29,606 nt of DNA, from positions 1-29,606 of IMG/VR virus record IMGVR_UViG_3300047678_000820; one strand, given 5' to 3'. Numbering within the stretch: the stretch's first letter is position 1; each line of letters opens with the position of its first letter. Below the pieces are notes generated by a model that did no database searches, was not told where the DNA came from, and saw only the letters and a program-made list of their open reading frames with translations. Positions 1-6,812 of the stretch are shown piece after piece. The translations under genes and the position numbers were made by a program. The DNA is from a virus.

Positions 1-501
1 TCAGCGCACTTGCTGCTGCTCCCGCACCCAGTCCTGCAGCCCGTCTAGGCGGGCTGCCGTTCGCCGGCACGCGGCGTAGTTGTCGGTGACGGTTTGGAGG
101 GCGACGGCGGCGGGAGGGGCTTCGGGCGTTCGGCCGGCAGCATCAATTCCGCCGGCGGCGGCGGGAACGGCACCCAGGGCGCCGGCGTCGTGCAGCCGGC
201 GCCAGTCAGCATCAAGACAAAAGCCGGGATTGACGTTCGCATAGCGGATCACCTCTTTCTCGATGGTCTGGACGATCGGCTCGGCCTGCTTGACGATCGT
301 GCGGTACTTCGTCACCACGCGCTCGGTGGCTTCGCCCTGCCGGGTGATGATCCGGACGGCTGCGGCCGCGTTCTCGCGCAGGATCTCCTCGCGCCCTTCC
401 TGCTTCCAGTGCAGCCGGGCCATCAGCACAACGGCAACGAGCACGACGGCCAGCACGAGCCAGCGGGCGAGGCCTGACGTGAAGAAGGACAGGATGGGCA
501 T
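1..501 (-). CDS. Rz: Rz-like i-spanin
   Basis: Probable inner-membrane spanin subunit that disrupts the outer membrane in the last step of lysis. The 166-aa product has one N-terminal transmembrane segment (about residues 11-28) followed by a charged helical periplasmic region (about 32-88), then an Ala/Pro-rich stretch and a second helical end. The ATG at 501 follows a strong GGGGGAGG ribosome site, and the TGA occupies the first three bases of the window. It lies directly after an M15 endolysin gene, and a second frame inside it encodes a proline-rich lipoprotein (45-242), the classical Rz/Rz1 arrangement. Rz families diverge strongly, so the call rests on topology, position and the embedded Rz1 rather than on sequence similarity. 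Confidence 0.8.
   Translation of the reverse strand: MPILSFFTSGLARWLVLAVVLVAVVLMARLHWKQEGREEILRENAAAAVRIITRQGEATERVVTKYRTIVKQAEPIVQTIEKEVIRYANVNPGFCLDADWRRLHDAGALGAVPAAAGGIDAAGRTPEAPPAAVALQTVTDNYAACRRTAARLDGLQDWVREQQQVR
45..242 (-). CDS. Rz1: Rz1-like o-spanin lipoprotein embedded in Rz
   Basis: Probable outer-membrane lipoprotein partner of the i-spanin. The 65-aa product is encoded entirely within the Rz gene in another frame. It starts with a short hydrophobic leader ending in LTGAGC, where Cys17 would be the acylated residue. The lipobox is weak because position -3 is Gly. The mature part is very proline-rich (a PFPPPPAEL run, then many Pro, Ser and Thr residues) with no other predicted structure, as in known Rz1 proteins. 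A nested Rz1 after an endolysin gene is well established in lambda-like phages. The main doubt is the imperfect lipobox. Confidence 0.75.
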   Translation of the reverse strand: MRTSIPAFVLMLTGAGCTTPAPWVPFPPPPAELMLPAERPKPLPPPSPSKPSPTTTPRAGERQPA

Positions 502-503
502 GG

Positions 504-959
504 CTACACCTCCCCCGGCAGCGGCGGCACGCTGGGCGGGTTGTTGTTGGGGATGAAGACGCGCTTGCCGCTGCGCGGCGGGACGATCTGCAGGTGGACC
601 CAGGTCGGCGTCCACTGCGGCCGCTCCATCCACAGGCCGATGGCGTCGAGCACGTCGAGGTTCTGCAGGCACCAGCGGGCGAGGCGGCGGTCGACGGCGT
701 CGCGGACGTCGCCGGCTTCGCCGGTGCGGTGCTTGCTGAAGGCGGCGCCGCCGGGCGTGCGGGCGTTGACGTCGGCGGGCCGCCAGCCGCTGGCCCAGCA
801 CCAGCCGCCGATCGGCGGCTCGAGGCCCTGGTTGCCGGTAATCTCGAGTAGGGCCCGCCAGCGCGTGACGGTGCGCTGGGCGTTGTCGCGGATGTCGGGG
901 GTGAGCTCGCCGGCGTCGGTCTCGTCGCGGCCCATCCAGTAGGCCTGCAGGGTGATCAC
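504..959 (-). CDS. M15-family peptidase, endolysin copy 2
   Basis: Predicted peptidoglycan peptidase of the M15 (D-Ala-D-Ala carboxypeptidase-like) family, a common phage endolysin type that cleaves the peptide cross-bridges of murein. The 151-aa protein shows zinc ligands in the usual order: His77 and Asp84 in SKHRTGEAGD, and His122 in WVHLQ. SGWRPADVN (about residues 57-65) is the substrate-groove motif. The GTG at 959 is the start because it overlaps the stop of the upstream phosphoesterase gene (GTGA). It also aligns with the first residue of the paralogue at 3269-3751, with which it shares most of its length (roughly 60% identity by eye). No signal peptide is visible, so export depends on a holin. 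Two such genes in one lysis region is unusual. Confidence 0.85.
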   Translation of the reverse strand: MITLQAYWMGRDETDAGELTPDIRDNAQRTVTRWRALLEITGNQGLEPPIGGWCWASGWRPADVNARTPGGAAFSKHRTGEAGDVRDAVDRRLARWCLQNLDVLDAIGLWMERPQWTPTWVHLQIVPPRSGKRVFIPNNNPPSVPPLPGEV

Positions 960-2344
960 GCGGGCACCTCCAAGCGCCGCACCGGGTTGGCGCGGTCGAA
1001 CTGGAAGTTGTAGTAGCCGCGGTCGAAGTAGCGGATCTGCTCGGTGCGGCAGGTGGTGACCGCGCCCTTCTCGTCGAGCTTCAGTTCCACCAGCACGCCG
1101 CCGACGTGGGCCTCGATGCGCTTCTTGCGCATGAAGGGCGTCTGGTCCTGCGTGGTGCCGCCCTGGATGATCCAGACGTTGCGGTAATTGAAGACGTCCA
1201 TCTTGTGGTAGTGGCCGAAGTTCACCACCGCCGGCTTCTCGCCGCCCTGATACGACTCGACGATCTTCTGCGGGCTGTAGCTGATGGCGTAGGCCGACCC
1301 GCCGCCCGGATGCACCACGCCCATCACGGAGCCCTTGCCGTGGCGCTTGTGGCGCAGGCGGATGTACGACTCCATGTACCCCAGGTAGCGCAGGTCGTTG
1401 CGGCCGGCGTCCACCGCCGTCTGATAGGCGCGCAGGCCGATGTCGATGCCGTCGTACCACCCCTCGTGATCGTCGCCGGCGACGTAGTAGGTGGTGATGC
1501 CGGGCCGCTGCGGGTAGTGCTTCACGAAGCCGGCGAGCTGGCCCTCCATGCCGTGCGCCCACGGCTCGAGGTCGTGGCGGTTGAAGCGCGCCTCGCCGTC
1601 GATCCAGTTGCCGGCGTTGTAGACCCGGGTGATACCTTCGGCGGCGAAGTGGTCGTAGAGCGCGTTCAAGACATCCAGACGCGCGTACTTGCTGCCGATG
1701 TGGTTGTCGGTGACGAAGCCGTAGCGGATCCAGCCGTCGGCGTCGGACTCGAACAGGTGCAGCTGCGGGTTGTAGGGCTTGGGCGAGGGCTTGTCGTCCA
1801 GCCCGATGCGGCCGGCGCGCTGGTAGAGGGTGTAGCCGGCGTCGATCGCGCGCAGCACGGCGGCGTCGACCTGGGATTCCTTGATGCACAGCGCCGCGGC
1901 CAGCTCCTGCGCGGCGAGCGGCTTTTTGGCGACGGCCGCGTGGACCAGGTCGGGGCGGGTTTTCGCCTCGACGGGCAGCTTGCGCCAGGCGGCGGTGCGG
2001 AAGTTGCGCCAGTTCTTGTAGATCAGCTCGTAGCGCATCGGCTGCGCGACGGGCGTGGACCGCAGAAACTCCTGCTCCGTCAGCGCGGGGTTGGCCTTCA
2101 GGCGCTCGACCAGATCGTCCAGCAGCGCCGACACCGGCTGCAGCCGCGCCGCCTTCTGTTCCGCGGATTCGAGGCCTTGTTTGGTGATCCGGGACAAGCG
2201 CGAATTCAGGGTCCCGATCGGGATGCCGAGTGCGCGGGCGGCGGCGGCTGCCTTCCACGCGCGCCGCGCGCCGGTGTAGCCGTGCTTTTTGGCGACCTTG
2301 AGGGTGCGGTCGATCTCGGCCTGCTTCAGCGGTTGTTGCGGCAT
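956..2344 (-). CDS. HTH-domain metallophosphoesterase fusion
   Basis: A 462-aa protein with DNA-binding-like and phosphoesterase parts. Residues about 31-52 (AARALGIPIGTLNSRLSRI) look like a helix-turn-helix, and residues 140-175 could form a second helical or winged segment. From about 205 the calcineurin-like metal-binding motifs appear in order: DNH (213-215), GNWIDG (245-250, for the usual GDxxD), AGDDHE (289-294, for GNH[D/E]), a His in VVHPGGGSA (345) and GHYH (377-380). All metal ligands are therefore plausible, with Asn and Asp substitutions in two motifs. It overlaps the end of the GNAT gene by 19 bases and ends in a GTGA overlap with the second endolysin. The substrate is unknown: DNA, nucleotide or another phosphodiester. 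The position among lysis genes suggests accessory cargo carried in the late operon. Confidence 0.8.
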   Translation of the reverse strand: MPQQPLKQAEIDRTLKVAKKHGYTGARRAWKAAAAARALGIPIGTLNSRLSRITKQGLESAEQKAARLQPVSALLDDLVERLKANPALTEQEFLRSTPVAQPMRYELIYKNWRNFRTAAWRKLPVEAKTRPDLVHAAVAKKPLAAQELAAALCIKESQVDAAVLRAIDAGYTLYQRAGRIGLDDKPSPKPYNPQLHLFESDADGWIRYGFVTDNHIGSKYARLDVLNALYDHFAAEGITRVYNAGNWIDGEARFNRHDLEPWAHGMEGQLAGFVKHYPQRPGITTYYVAGDDHEGWYDGIDIGLRAYQTAVDAGRNDLRYLGYMESYIRLRHKRHGKGSVMGVVHPGGGSAYAISYSPQKIVESYQGGEKPAVVNFGHYHKMDVFNYRNVWIIQGGTTQDQTPFMRKKRIEAHVGGVLVELKLDEKGAVTTCRTEQIRYFDRGYYNFQFDRANPVRRLEVPA

Positions 2345-2781
2345 TGCATCTCCAGTCGCCAATAGAGCGGGCAGTCGTGCGTCGCCCAGGGAATCTCGGG
2401 CCGGTAGAGCCGGAAGCCGCACGCGATCAGGGAATTCGCGGAGGCGTAGTTGTCGTTCAGCGTGTCGGTGACCAGCGCGCTCCAGCCCTGCTCGCGGGCG
2501 TGGCGGATGCGCAGGCGGATCAGCCGCTTCTGCAGACCGTGGCCGCGGAACCGGGGCAGCACGCCGCAGCGGGCGAGGTAGCCGGCGTTGGGCGTCTTGC
2601 CAGCCTTGTAGACGGCGGCGTAGGCGGCCACCTCGCGGCCGGCGCGGGCGATCCACCACGCGCCGAAGTAGCCGCGGTGGCGCGTCAGGCCGCCGGGGAA
2701 GACCTCGTCGTCGAGCGACTCGATGGCCGCGCGCACGATCGCGTCCGCGATGTCCACGCGGTGGATGCGGAAGGCGGGCAT
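2326..2781 (-). CDS. GNAT-family N-acetyltransferase
   Basis: Predicted acetyl-CoA-dependent acyltransferase of 151 aa. The acetyl-CoA pyrophosphate-binding motif RxxGxG is at residues 77-82 (RFRGHG), preceded by the beta-4 strand GYLARCGVLP. The C-terminal part has the usual NxxSxNSLxxxGF element (residues 111-123), then a Trp/Tyr-rich end. The acceptor cannot be read from the sequence: candidates are a host protein, a toxin or antibiotic, peptidoglycan, or the phage's own DNA-modification substrate. The start at 2781 lies five bases after the 41-aa membrane protein gene, and the 3' end overlaps the HTH-phosphoesterase start by 19 bases, so these two are translationally linked. Confidence 0.88.
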   Translation of the reverse strand: MPAFRIHRVDIADAIVRAAIESLDDEVFPGGLTRHRGYFGAWWIARAGREVAAYAAVYKAGKTPNAGYLARCGVLPRFRGHGLQKRLIRLRIRHAREQGWSALVTDTLNDNYASANSLIACGFRLYRPEIPWATHDCPLYWRLEMQCRNNR

Positions 2782-2785
2782 GGGC

Positions 2786-2843
2786 TCATGCGGACAGCTT
2801 GTCCGCCTGCCGCCGGCCGATCACGACCAGGATCGCCAGCGCG
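2786..2843. repeat. 58-bp direct repeat, copy A
   Basis: Exact match to 3954-4011 in the same orientation. It covers the last codons and stop of the 41-aa membrane protein gene. Identity stops abruptly at both ends, which points to a recent duplication or recombination between two versions of a lysis module. Confidence 0.95.
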
Positions 2844-2911
2844 GCCGCGGCGATCAGCAGCGCCTGGATGCGGCCGGCACCGCCCATAAAGAACGTGATG
2901 AGTTTGCTCAT
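2786..2911 (-). CDS. 41-aa single-span membrane protein sharing the end of the 87-aa protein
   Basis: Small open reading frame not previously obvious because of its length. The ATG at 2911 is preceded by GAGG at five bases. The product has a short N-terminus (MSKLITFFMGGAGR), one hydrophobic span (about 16-31) and a basic-to-polar tail IGRRQADKLSA. Its last 17 residues match the end of the 87-aa membrane protein at 3954-4217, and the DNA is identical over 58 bases. It therefore looks like a truncated or chimeric second copy of that gene. Position between DUF6527 and GNAT genes inside the lysis block fits a small holin or pinholin-like role, but nothing in the sequence proves it. Confidence 0.65.
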   Translation of the reverse strand: MSKLITFFMGGAGRIQALLIAAAALAILVVIGRRQADKLSA

Positions 2912-2918
2912 GCTCGCC

Positions 2919-3272
2919 TCAGTCGTCGACGTCCGGCAAGGGCACCGTCTGCCCCGCAAGCTTGTGCGTGCAGTCGCTGAGGAACTGGATCTGGCCGTCG
3001 GTCACGAAGGAGTGGCAAACATCCTCCACCTTCGTCTGCGGCCACGGCGCGCGGCGCCACTCCTCCATGTTTTCCGGTGTGACGGGCGGAACGTGGTGCG
3101 AATACCGCACCAGAATCGACGGACTGAACGTCGGCCGATGAACGTCTCCGTTCCACGTCCAGCAGGGATGTGCGTCAACCCCTACGCGGACTTGGTGCAT
3201 GCACTCGCACCCGGGGCATTGAAACAACAACAGGCCGCCCTCGGCGTTGCGCAGCACTTTGCCGATCTTCAT
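2919..3272 (-). CDS. DUF6527-like protein
   Basis: A 117-aa protein of unknown function that resembles the phage family DUF6527, sometimes mislabelled ammonia monooxygenase. The N-terminus has a zinc-knuckle-like CPGCEC (residues 19-24), followed by WTWNGDVHRPTFSPS (38-52). The C-terminal half has VCHSFV (85-90), an FLSDCTH element (97-103) and LAGQTVPLP. Conserved Cys/His pairs suggest a metal-binding fold. The ATG at 3272 overlaps the stop of the first endolysin (ATGA), and its stop lies seven bases before the 41-aa membrane gene. In other phages I recall this family lying near lysis genes, but no biochemical role is known to me. Confidence 0.7.
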   Translation of the reverse strand: MKIGKVLRNAEGGLLLFQCPGCECMHQVRVGVDAHPCWTWNGDVHRPTFSPSILVRYSHHVPPVTPENMEEWRRAPWPQTKVEDVCHSFVTDGQIQFLSDCTHKLAGQTVPLPDVDD

Positions 3273-3751
3273 GGTTGCGGTTCTCCAGGTAACGGCGGCG
3301 CCTGCGGTGGCGCGTTGGACGGGATGAAGACCTGCTTGCCGCTGCGCGGTGCGCGCGTCTGCAGGTGCACCCACGGATCTCCGTGGCCGGCGCACCACTG
3401 GGGGCGCTCCATGTAGAGGTCGAGCGCCTCGAGCACGTCGAGATGCGCCAGGCACCAGATCGCGAGCGTGCGGCCGGGCGTGTCCTGCAGGTCGCAGGCC
3501 TCGGCGGTGAGGTGCTTGCTGTTGGCGGCCGCGTTGGCGGTGCGGGCGTTGACGCCGGCCGGCCGCCAGCCGCTGGCGACTTCGGTGCCGGTGACCTGGT
3601 CGATCCCTGGTTCGACGCCGTCGCGCGCGGCGATCTCGAGGAGCGTGCTGACGCGCGTCACGGTGCGCTGCGCGTTGGCGGCGACGTCCGGGGTGAGCTC
3701 GCCGGCGTGCGTGACGTCGCGGCCCATGAAGTATTCGGACAGGGTGATCAT
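3269..3751 (-). CDS. M15-family peptidase, endolysin copy 1
   Basis: Predicted murein peptidase of 160 aa in the M15 family. Zinc ligands are His80 and Asp87 (SKHLTAEACD) and His129 (WVHLQ); SGWRPAGVN is at 60-68. It is the paralogue of the gene at 504-959. Copy 1 has a slightly longer loop before the last His (WCAGHGDPWVHL) and a proline-rich end. It starts with an ATGA overlap with the 69-aa secreted protein gene and ends in an ATGA overlap with the DUF6527 gene. Lying directly behind the membrane-protein genes, it is in the usual position for the main endolysin. No signal peptide is seen, so holin-dependent release is expected. Confidence 0.85.
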   Translation of the reverse strand: MITLSEYFMGRDVTHAGELTPDVAANAQRTVTRVSTLLEIAARDGVEPGIDQVTGTEVASGWRPAGVNARTANAAANSKHLTAEACDLQDTPGRTLAIWCLAHLDVLEALDLYMERPQWCAGHGDPWVHLQTRAPRSGKQVFIPSNAPPQAPPLPGEPQP

Positions 3752-3957
3752 GTGCAGCCCGCCCCCTGCTTCAGGCGCCGGATCTCGGCGGCTTGCTGGA
3801 TCATCAGCTCGACGAGGCGTCGGGCGTCGTCCAGGCGGATGAACTGCTCGCCCGTTTTCTCGTCGCGATAGACCTCGATGCGGTCTTCGGCGGCCTGCGG
3901 CCACGCGGCGGCCAGCACGCAGGCCACCAGCAGCAAGATCGCGGCGGCGCGTTTCAT
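3748..3957 (-). CDS. 69-aa secreted or membrane-anchored lysis-region protein
   Basis: Unrecognised small protein. Residues 1-20 form a clear export signal or membrane anchor (MKRAAAILLLVACVLAAAW), followed by QAAEDRIEVYRDEKTGEQF and an amphipathic helix (about 43-64) with a terminal GAGCT. It overlaps the 87-aa gene upstream and the first endolysin downstream by four bases each (ATGA). The topology resembles a short i-spanin or a periplasmic accessory protein, but it is much shorter than typical Rz, and a full Rz/Rz1 pair already exists at 1-501. The function is therefore left open. Confidence 0.6.
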   Translation of the reverse strand: MKRAAAILLLVACVLAAAWPQAAEDRIEVYRDEKTGEQFIRLDDARRLVELMIQQAAEIRRLKQGAGCT

Positions 3958-4011
3958 GCGGACAGCTTGTCCGCCTGCCGCCGGCCGATCACGACCAGGA
4001 TCGCCAGCGCG
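3954..4011. repeat. 58-bp direct repeat, copy B
   Basis: Exact copy of 2786-2843, here forming the 3' end of the 87-aa membrane protein gene. Because this copy sits in the longer gene, it is more likely to be the parental one. Confidence 0.95.
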
Positions 4012-4217
4012 CCGGTGATGGCGATGTGGGCGTAGTAGCGCACCTCGCCGCCGGAGAAGGCGGTCAGGATCACGCCCAGGGCGGCGACGGCGACCACGAT
4101 GTTGAGCGCCCGGTAGCAGTGCTTGGTGGTCCCGAGGCGCATGGCGTTGATGTTGGCCAGGGCGCGCACCAGCAGCACGCCGGCGAAGACGATGTCGAGG
4201 AAGGGCGCGAGGTTCAC
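3954..4217 (-). CDS. 87-aa multi-span membrane protein, holin or antiholin candidate
   Basis: Small membrane protein with about three hydrophobic segments (residues 5-20, 39-55 and 63-78) and a short basic, polar C-terminus (GRRQADKLSA). It starts with GTG at 4217, overlapping the stop of the 150-aa membrane protein gene (GTGA), and ends in an ATGA overlap with the 69-aa gene. Size, topology and location just ahead of an endolysin suggest a holin-type protein. No family signature is recognised, and either this or the 150-aa protein could be the holin, with the other as regulator. Confidence 0.6.
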   Translation of the reverse strand: MNLAPFLDIVFAGVLLVRALANINAMRLGTTKHCYRALNIVVAVAALGVILTAFSGGEVRYYAHIAITGALAILVVIGRRQADKLSA

Positions 4218-4666
4218 GACTCATCCCTCCCGCCGCCGGTGCCGCCGCCGCCCCACGGGTTGCCCCGGATGCGGTCGGCCAGCGCCCGGAAGAACTCGGG
4301 CACGGACCGCAGCGCGAGCGGGATCACGGACAGCGCCACCAGCCCGGTGATGAAGGCGATGCCCTGGGCGAGCTTGGCCGGGGCGTCGCTGTAGTGCGCG
4401 ATCAGCGGCTCGGTGAAGGCGGCGATCAGCGTGCCGGCCACCACCGCCGCCACCATGCCCTTGAAGGTTTTATAGGGCGGCAGGAACGACAGCGCGATCA
4501 GCGCGCCGGCAAAGCCCGCCAGCAGCACGGAGACCGAGACGCCGAAGATGTCGATCGACCAGCTCGCGGTGAGCACCGAGGCCGTGCCGGTGGCGACGGA
4601 GCCGCCGGCGGCGGCCAGTTGAATCAGGGAATGGTCCGACAGAATGCTGAAATCCCAGCGGAACAT
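4214..4666 (-). CDS. 150-aa membrane protein, holin candidate
   Basis: Hydrophobic protein with about four membrane-spanning stretches (near residues 17-35, 38-62, 70-86 and 100-120) and a charged Gly-rich cytoplasmic tail ending in GGGGTGGGRDES. It begins with ATG at 4666 immediately after the TAA of the 182-aa gene and overlaps the 87-aa gene at its end. The dense cluster of membrane proteins upstream of the endolysin makes a holin role likely. I cannot assign it to a named holin family. Confidence 0.6.
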   Translation of the reverse strand: MFRWDFSILSDHSLIQLAAAGGSVATGTASVLTASWSIDIFGVSVSVLLAGFAGALIALSFLPPYKTFKGMVAAVVAGTLIAAFTEPLIAHYSDAPAKLAQGIAFITGLVALSVIPLALRSVPEFFRALADRIRGNPWGGGGTGGGRDES

Positions 4667-5215
4667 TTACGCTCCCCGATAGCCATGCAGCGGATTGATG
4701 GAACACGCCAGCGCCGCCGTGTGGTGCGGCTGCGCCTGGCGGTCGCGGAACGGCGCGAGCTTGGAGCCGACCTTGATGCGCAGGCAGCGCGACCGCAGGA
4801 ACGGGTAGCGCCACACGGCGTAGACCATCCAGGCGGGCTCGATCTCCTTGTCGCGGAGCGTCTGCGCCCACACCAGCAGCAGGCCCGGCTCGCCGCCGAC
4901 GTCGTCGGAGGTCTTCGGGTTGCCGAGGTGGTGGTAGGTGGTGTCGGGCGTTTCCTCGAAGCCCAGCATATGGCCGAGGTTGTGCGCCGGATTCCGGAAG
5001 GCCAGGAACAGCACGCGGCGCCACCAGCTCGTGCCCCGGTTCTCGACGGGCCCGTTGATGGTGTCGTCGCTGTTGTCCCAGGGGTAGGCCCACGCCGGCA
5101 GCGCGGTGGCGGCTTCGGAGAGGCCGAGCGCCGCGATCGGGACGATGACCAGGCCGAAGACCGCGCCGAGCGCGAGGAAGGCCAGCAGGACGGGCCAGAG
5201 GATGAGGGCGCGCAT
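4667..5215 (-). CDS. 182-aa membrane-anchored phage protein, function unknown
   Basis: The protein begins with a long hydrophobic anchor (residues 1-35, MRALILWPVLLAFLALG and onward). A Trp-rich region follows, with YPWDNSDDTINGPVENRG at about 44-61 and WWRRVLFLAFRNPAHN at about 64-79. A region near 105-150 contains WAQTLRDKEIEPAWMVYAVWRYPF. The WDxxDD...G...NRG...W...RNPxxN pattern recurs in uncharacterised tailed-phage proteins that I recall lying near lysis or fibre genes (DUF7338-like, uncertain). The start at 5215 shares one base with the stop of the 39-aa gene and has an AGGGG ribosome site. Confidence 0.6.
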   Translation of the reverse strand: MRALILWPVLLAFLALGAVFGLVIVPIAALGLSEAATALPAWAYPWDNSDDTINGPVENRGTSWWRRVLFLAFRNPAHNLGHMLGFEETPDTTYHHLGNPKTSDDVGGEPGLLLVWAQTLRDKEIEPAWMVYAVWRYPFLRSRCLRIKVGSKLAPFRDRQAQPHHTAALACSINPLHGYRGA

Positions 5216-5334
5216 CACCAGCCCCTGTAACACTCAAAGCGGTACGAGTAGTTGGCCCGCGTCATCGCCGCCGCGGCCCGCCAGCCAGAAGGCTGGTCGC
5301 CGAAAACAATAGTCACTCCGTCGTTTGTCCACAT
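5215..5334 (-). CDS. 39-aa small protein between fibre and lysis genes
   Basis: A short reading frame supported by an excellent ribosome site (GGAGG eight bases before the ATG at 5334) and by a one-base stop/start overlap with the next gene (TGATG). The product starts MWTNDGVTIVFG and is rich in aromatic and basic residues, with no membrane span. Its start lies two bases after the fibre stop, so it fills what would otherwise be a gap. No function can be assigned. It might be a fragment or a fibre-associated small protein. Confidence 0.55.
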   Translation of the reverse strand: MWTNDGVTIVFGDQPSGWRAAAAMTRANYSYRFECYRGW

Positions 5335-5336
5335 TA

Positions 5337-6722
5337 TCAAAACCTCCGTCTACAGATGCCTGCGTATTTCCAACTACCAGCCGTCAAAACCGAGCCCGTG
5401 CCCGTGGTGGGGTTGGTAACATAGAAAGTTGTGCTGGTTGATGCAACGGCAAAGGAAAAAGTGTTCCTTCCAATGCGCGGTTGCAGGTTGGCAGCATTTG
5501 TAGCGGGATATGTGATGCGTAAGATTGTTTGCTCTCCGACCACAAAGCCTGCGTCGTTCGTTGTGCATTCGGCCAGAAAGTCAATGCCCTCAATAAAATT
5601 AGTTCCAATGTTGTGATTAAAAGAAACGACAGCCCCGTTCCCCGGCAGCGTTGCCGTCCACGCGGAGGTGTAGCGCCCCATCAGGGCATACCAGGTGATC
5701 GCCGTCACAACGCCGCCAGCGACCGTGACTTCTCCTACGAACACCCGGTAGGTCTGCGATGCGGTCGAACCGTTGCCCACCTTCATCGTCATCTCTTGGA
5801 TGTTGAAGGTGTGCTGGTTGGCGGTGGTGCTGTAGGTGCCGCCCCACTGGTAGGTGGGCGCCAGCGTGGTGCTGCCGGTGGACGGGCTGCCGCCGTTGTA
5901 GTCCACGTACAGATACATCGTCCCGTTGGTGGACAGGCCGGTCCAGGACGGGTTGGTGATCTGGAACACCTGGTCCACGGCCCCGGAAGACCCGAAGCCA
6001 TTGGCGGCGGCCAGGGTGAGCGCCCCGCCCGTCTGCGTGACCGTGGTGCTGCCGGTGGATCCGCCGAAGCTGGGCAGGCCGTTGGAATCCACCGCGCCGT
6101 TCAGCACGGTCTGGCGCACCGGCACCGCCGTCGCGGTGCCGGCCGTCGGGTAGCCGATGGTCTTGAACGCGCTGCCGTCGCAGTAGATGAAGCCCGACGT
6201 CGGGCCCACCAGCACCTTGGTCGTGGCGCCGTCGATCTGCTCGCTCGCGTTCGGGTCGAGGGTGATCGTCACGCCGGACTCGACGCGGTAGCCGATCCAC
6301 CAGCCGTCGCCCAGCGTGGCGGCCGCCGTCAGCGTCTGCGTGAAGTTGGACGTGGCGACGATCGTCTTGCCGATGTCGGACAGGCCGAGGATCGTGTTGC
6401 TCGAGCGCGAGAGCATGAACGTCTCGTCGAGCGACCGGATCACCAGCCAGGCCGAATTCGCGGCATTGCGGCGTTTCAGCGTGTTGGTGGTGGTGTCGGC
6501 CCACAGTTGCCGCGCGTAGGTCGTCGCCGGCGCAGTGGCGCCGGAGCTCAGCGTGACGAGCGCCTGCAGCTCGCTGTTCAGATCCGAACGGAACGCCGCG
6601 CCCGCCTGGTTGGCGATGTTCTGGTCGCCCTGCAAAAAGCAGATGTGGCGCGCGATCGGCGTCAGCTCGCTCGGGAAGCGGTCGATGGCGAAACGGCGGC
6701 TGCGGCGGGTGCGGAAAGTCAT
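5337..6722 (-). CDS. Tail fibre / receptor-binding protein
   Basis: A 461-aa beta-rich protein placed after the tail-tip gene J, the usual position for the host-recognition fibre. The N-terminal 100 residues hold RRSRRFAIDRFPSEL and an ITR-like ATTYARQLWADTTTNTLKRR stretch. The middle (about 175-345) has the repeated Gly/Thr/Ser beta pattern of phage fibres, including LAPTYQWGGTYS, a HTFNIQEMTMKVGNGST element and VFVGEV, which I have seen in many phage fibres. The last 95 residues or so (nt 5337-5640) have visibly lower G+C than the rest, suggesting an exchanged receptor-binding tip. It starts at ATG 6722 behind AAGGAA. The C-terminus ends in CRRRF. Confidence 0.75.
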   Translation of the reverse strand: MTFRTRRSRRFAIDRFPSELTPIARHICFLQGDQNIANQAGAAFRSDLNSELQALVTLSSGATAPATTYARQLWADTTTNTLKRRNAANSAWLVIRSLDETFMLSRSSNTILGLSDIGKTIVATSNFTQTLTAAATLGDGWWIGYRVESGVTITLDPNASEQIDGATTKVLVGPTSGFIYCDGSAFKTIGYPTAGTATAVPVRQTVLNGAVDSNGLPSFGGSTGSTTVTQTGGALTLAAANGFGSSGAVDQVFQITNPSWTGLSTNGTMYLYVDYNGGSPSTGSTTLAPTYQWGGTYSTTANQHTFNIQEMTMKVGNGSTASQTYRVFVGEVTVAGGVVTAITWYALMGRYTSAWTATLPGNGAVVSFNHNIGTNFIEGIDFLAECTTNDAGFVVGEQTILRITYPATNAANLQPRIGRNTFSFAVASTSTTFYVTNPTTGTGSVLTAGSWKYAGICRRRF

Positions 6723-6746
6723 GGTGGATTCCTTCGGAGAGAGGCG

Positions 6747-6808
6747 AGGACTAAGGACTGAGGACTGAGGAAAACCCTCTTAGTCCTGAGTCCTTAGTCC
6801 TCAGTCCT
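6747..6808. repeat. Heptamer-repeat hairpin 1 (AGGACTR units)
   Basis: Tandem 7-base units AGGACTA/AGGACTG (6747-6770), a short AAAAC loop, then complementary units TTAGTCC/TGAGTCC/TCAGTCC (6775-6808). The two arms can pair over about 24 bases with roughly one mismatch per seven. It fills the gap between the 128-aa gene and the fibre gene. It resembles the second element at 7223-7291. Confidence 0.9.
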
Positions 6809-6812
6809 GCAA

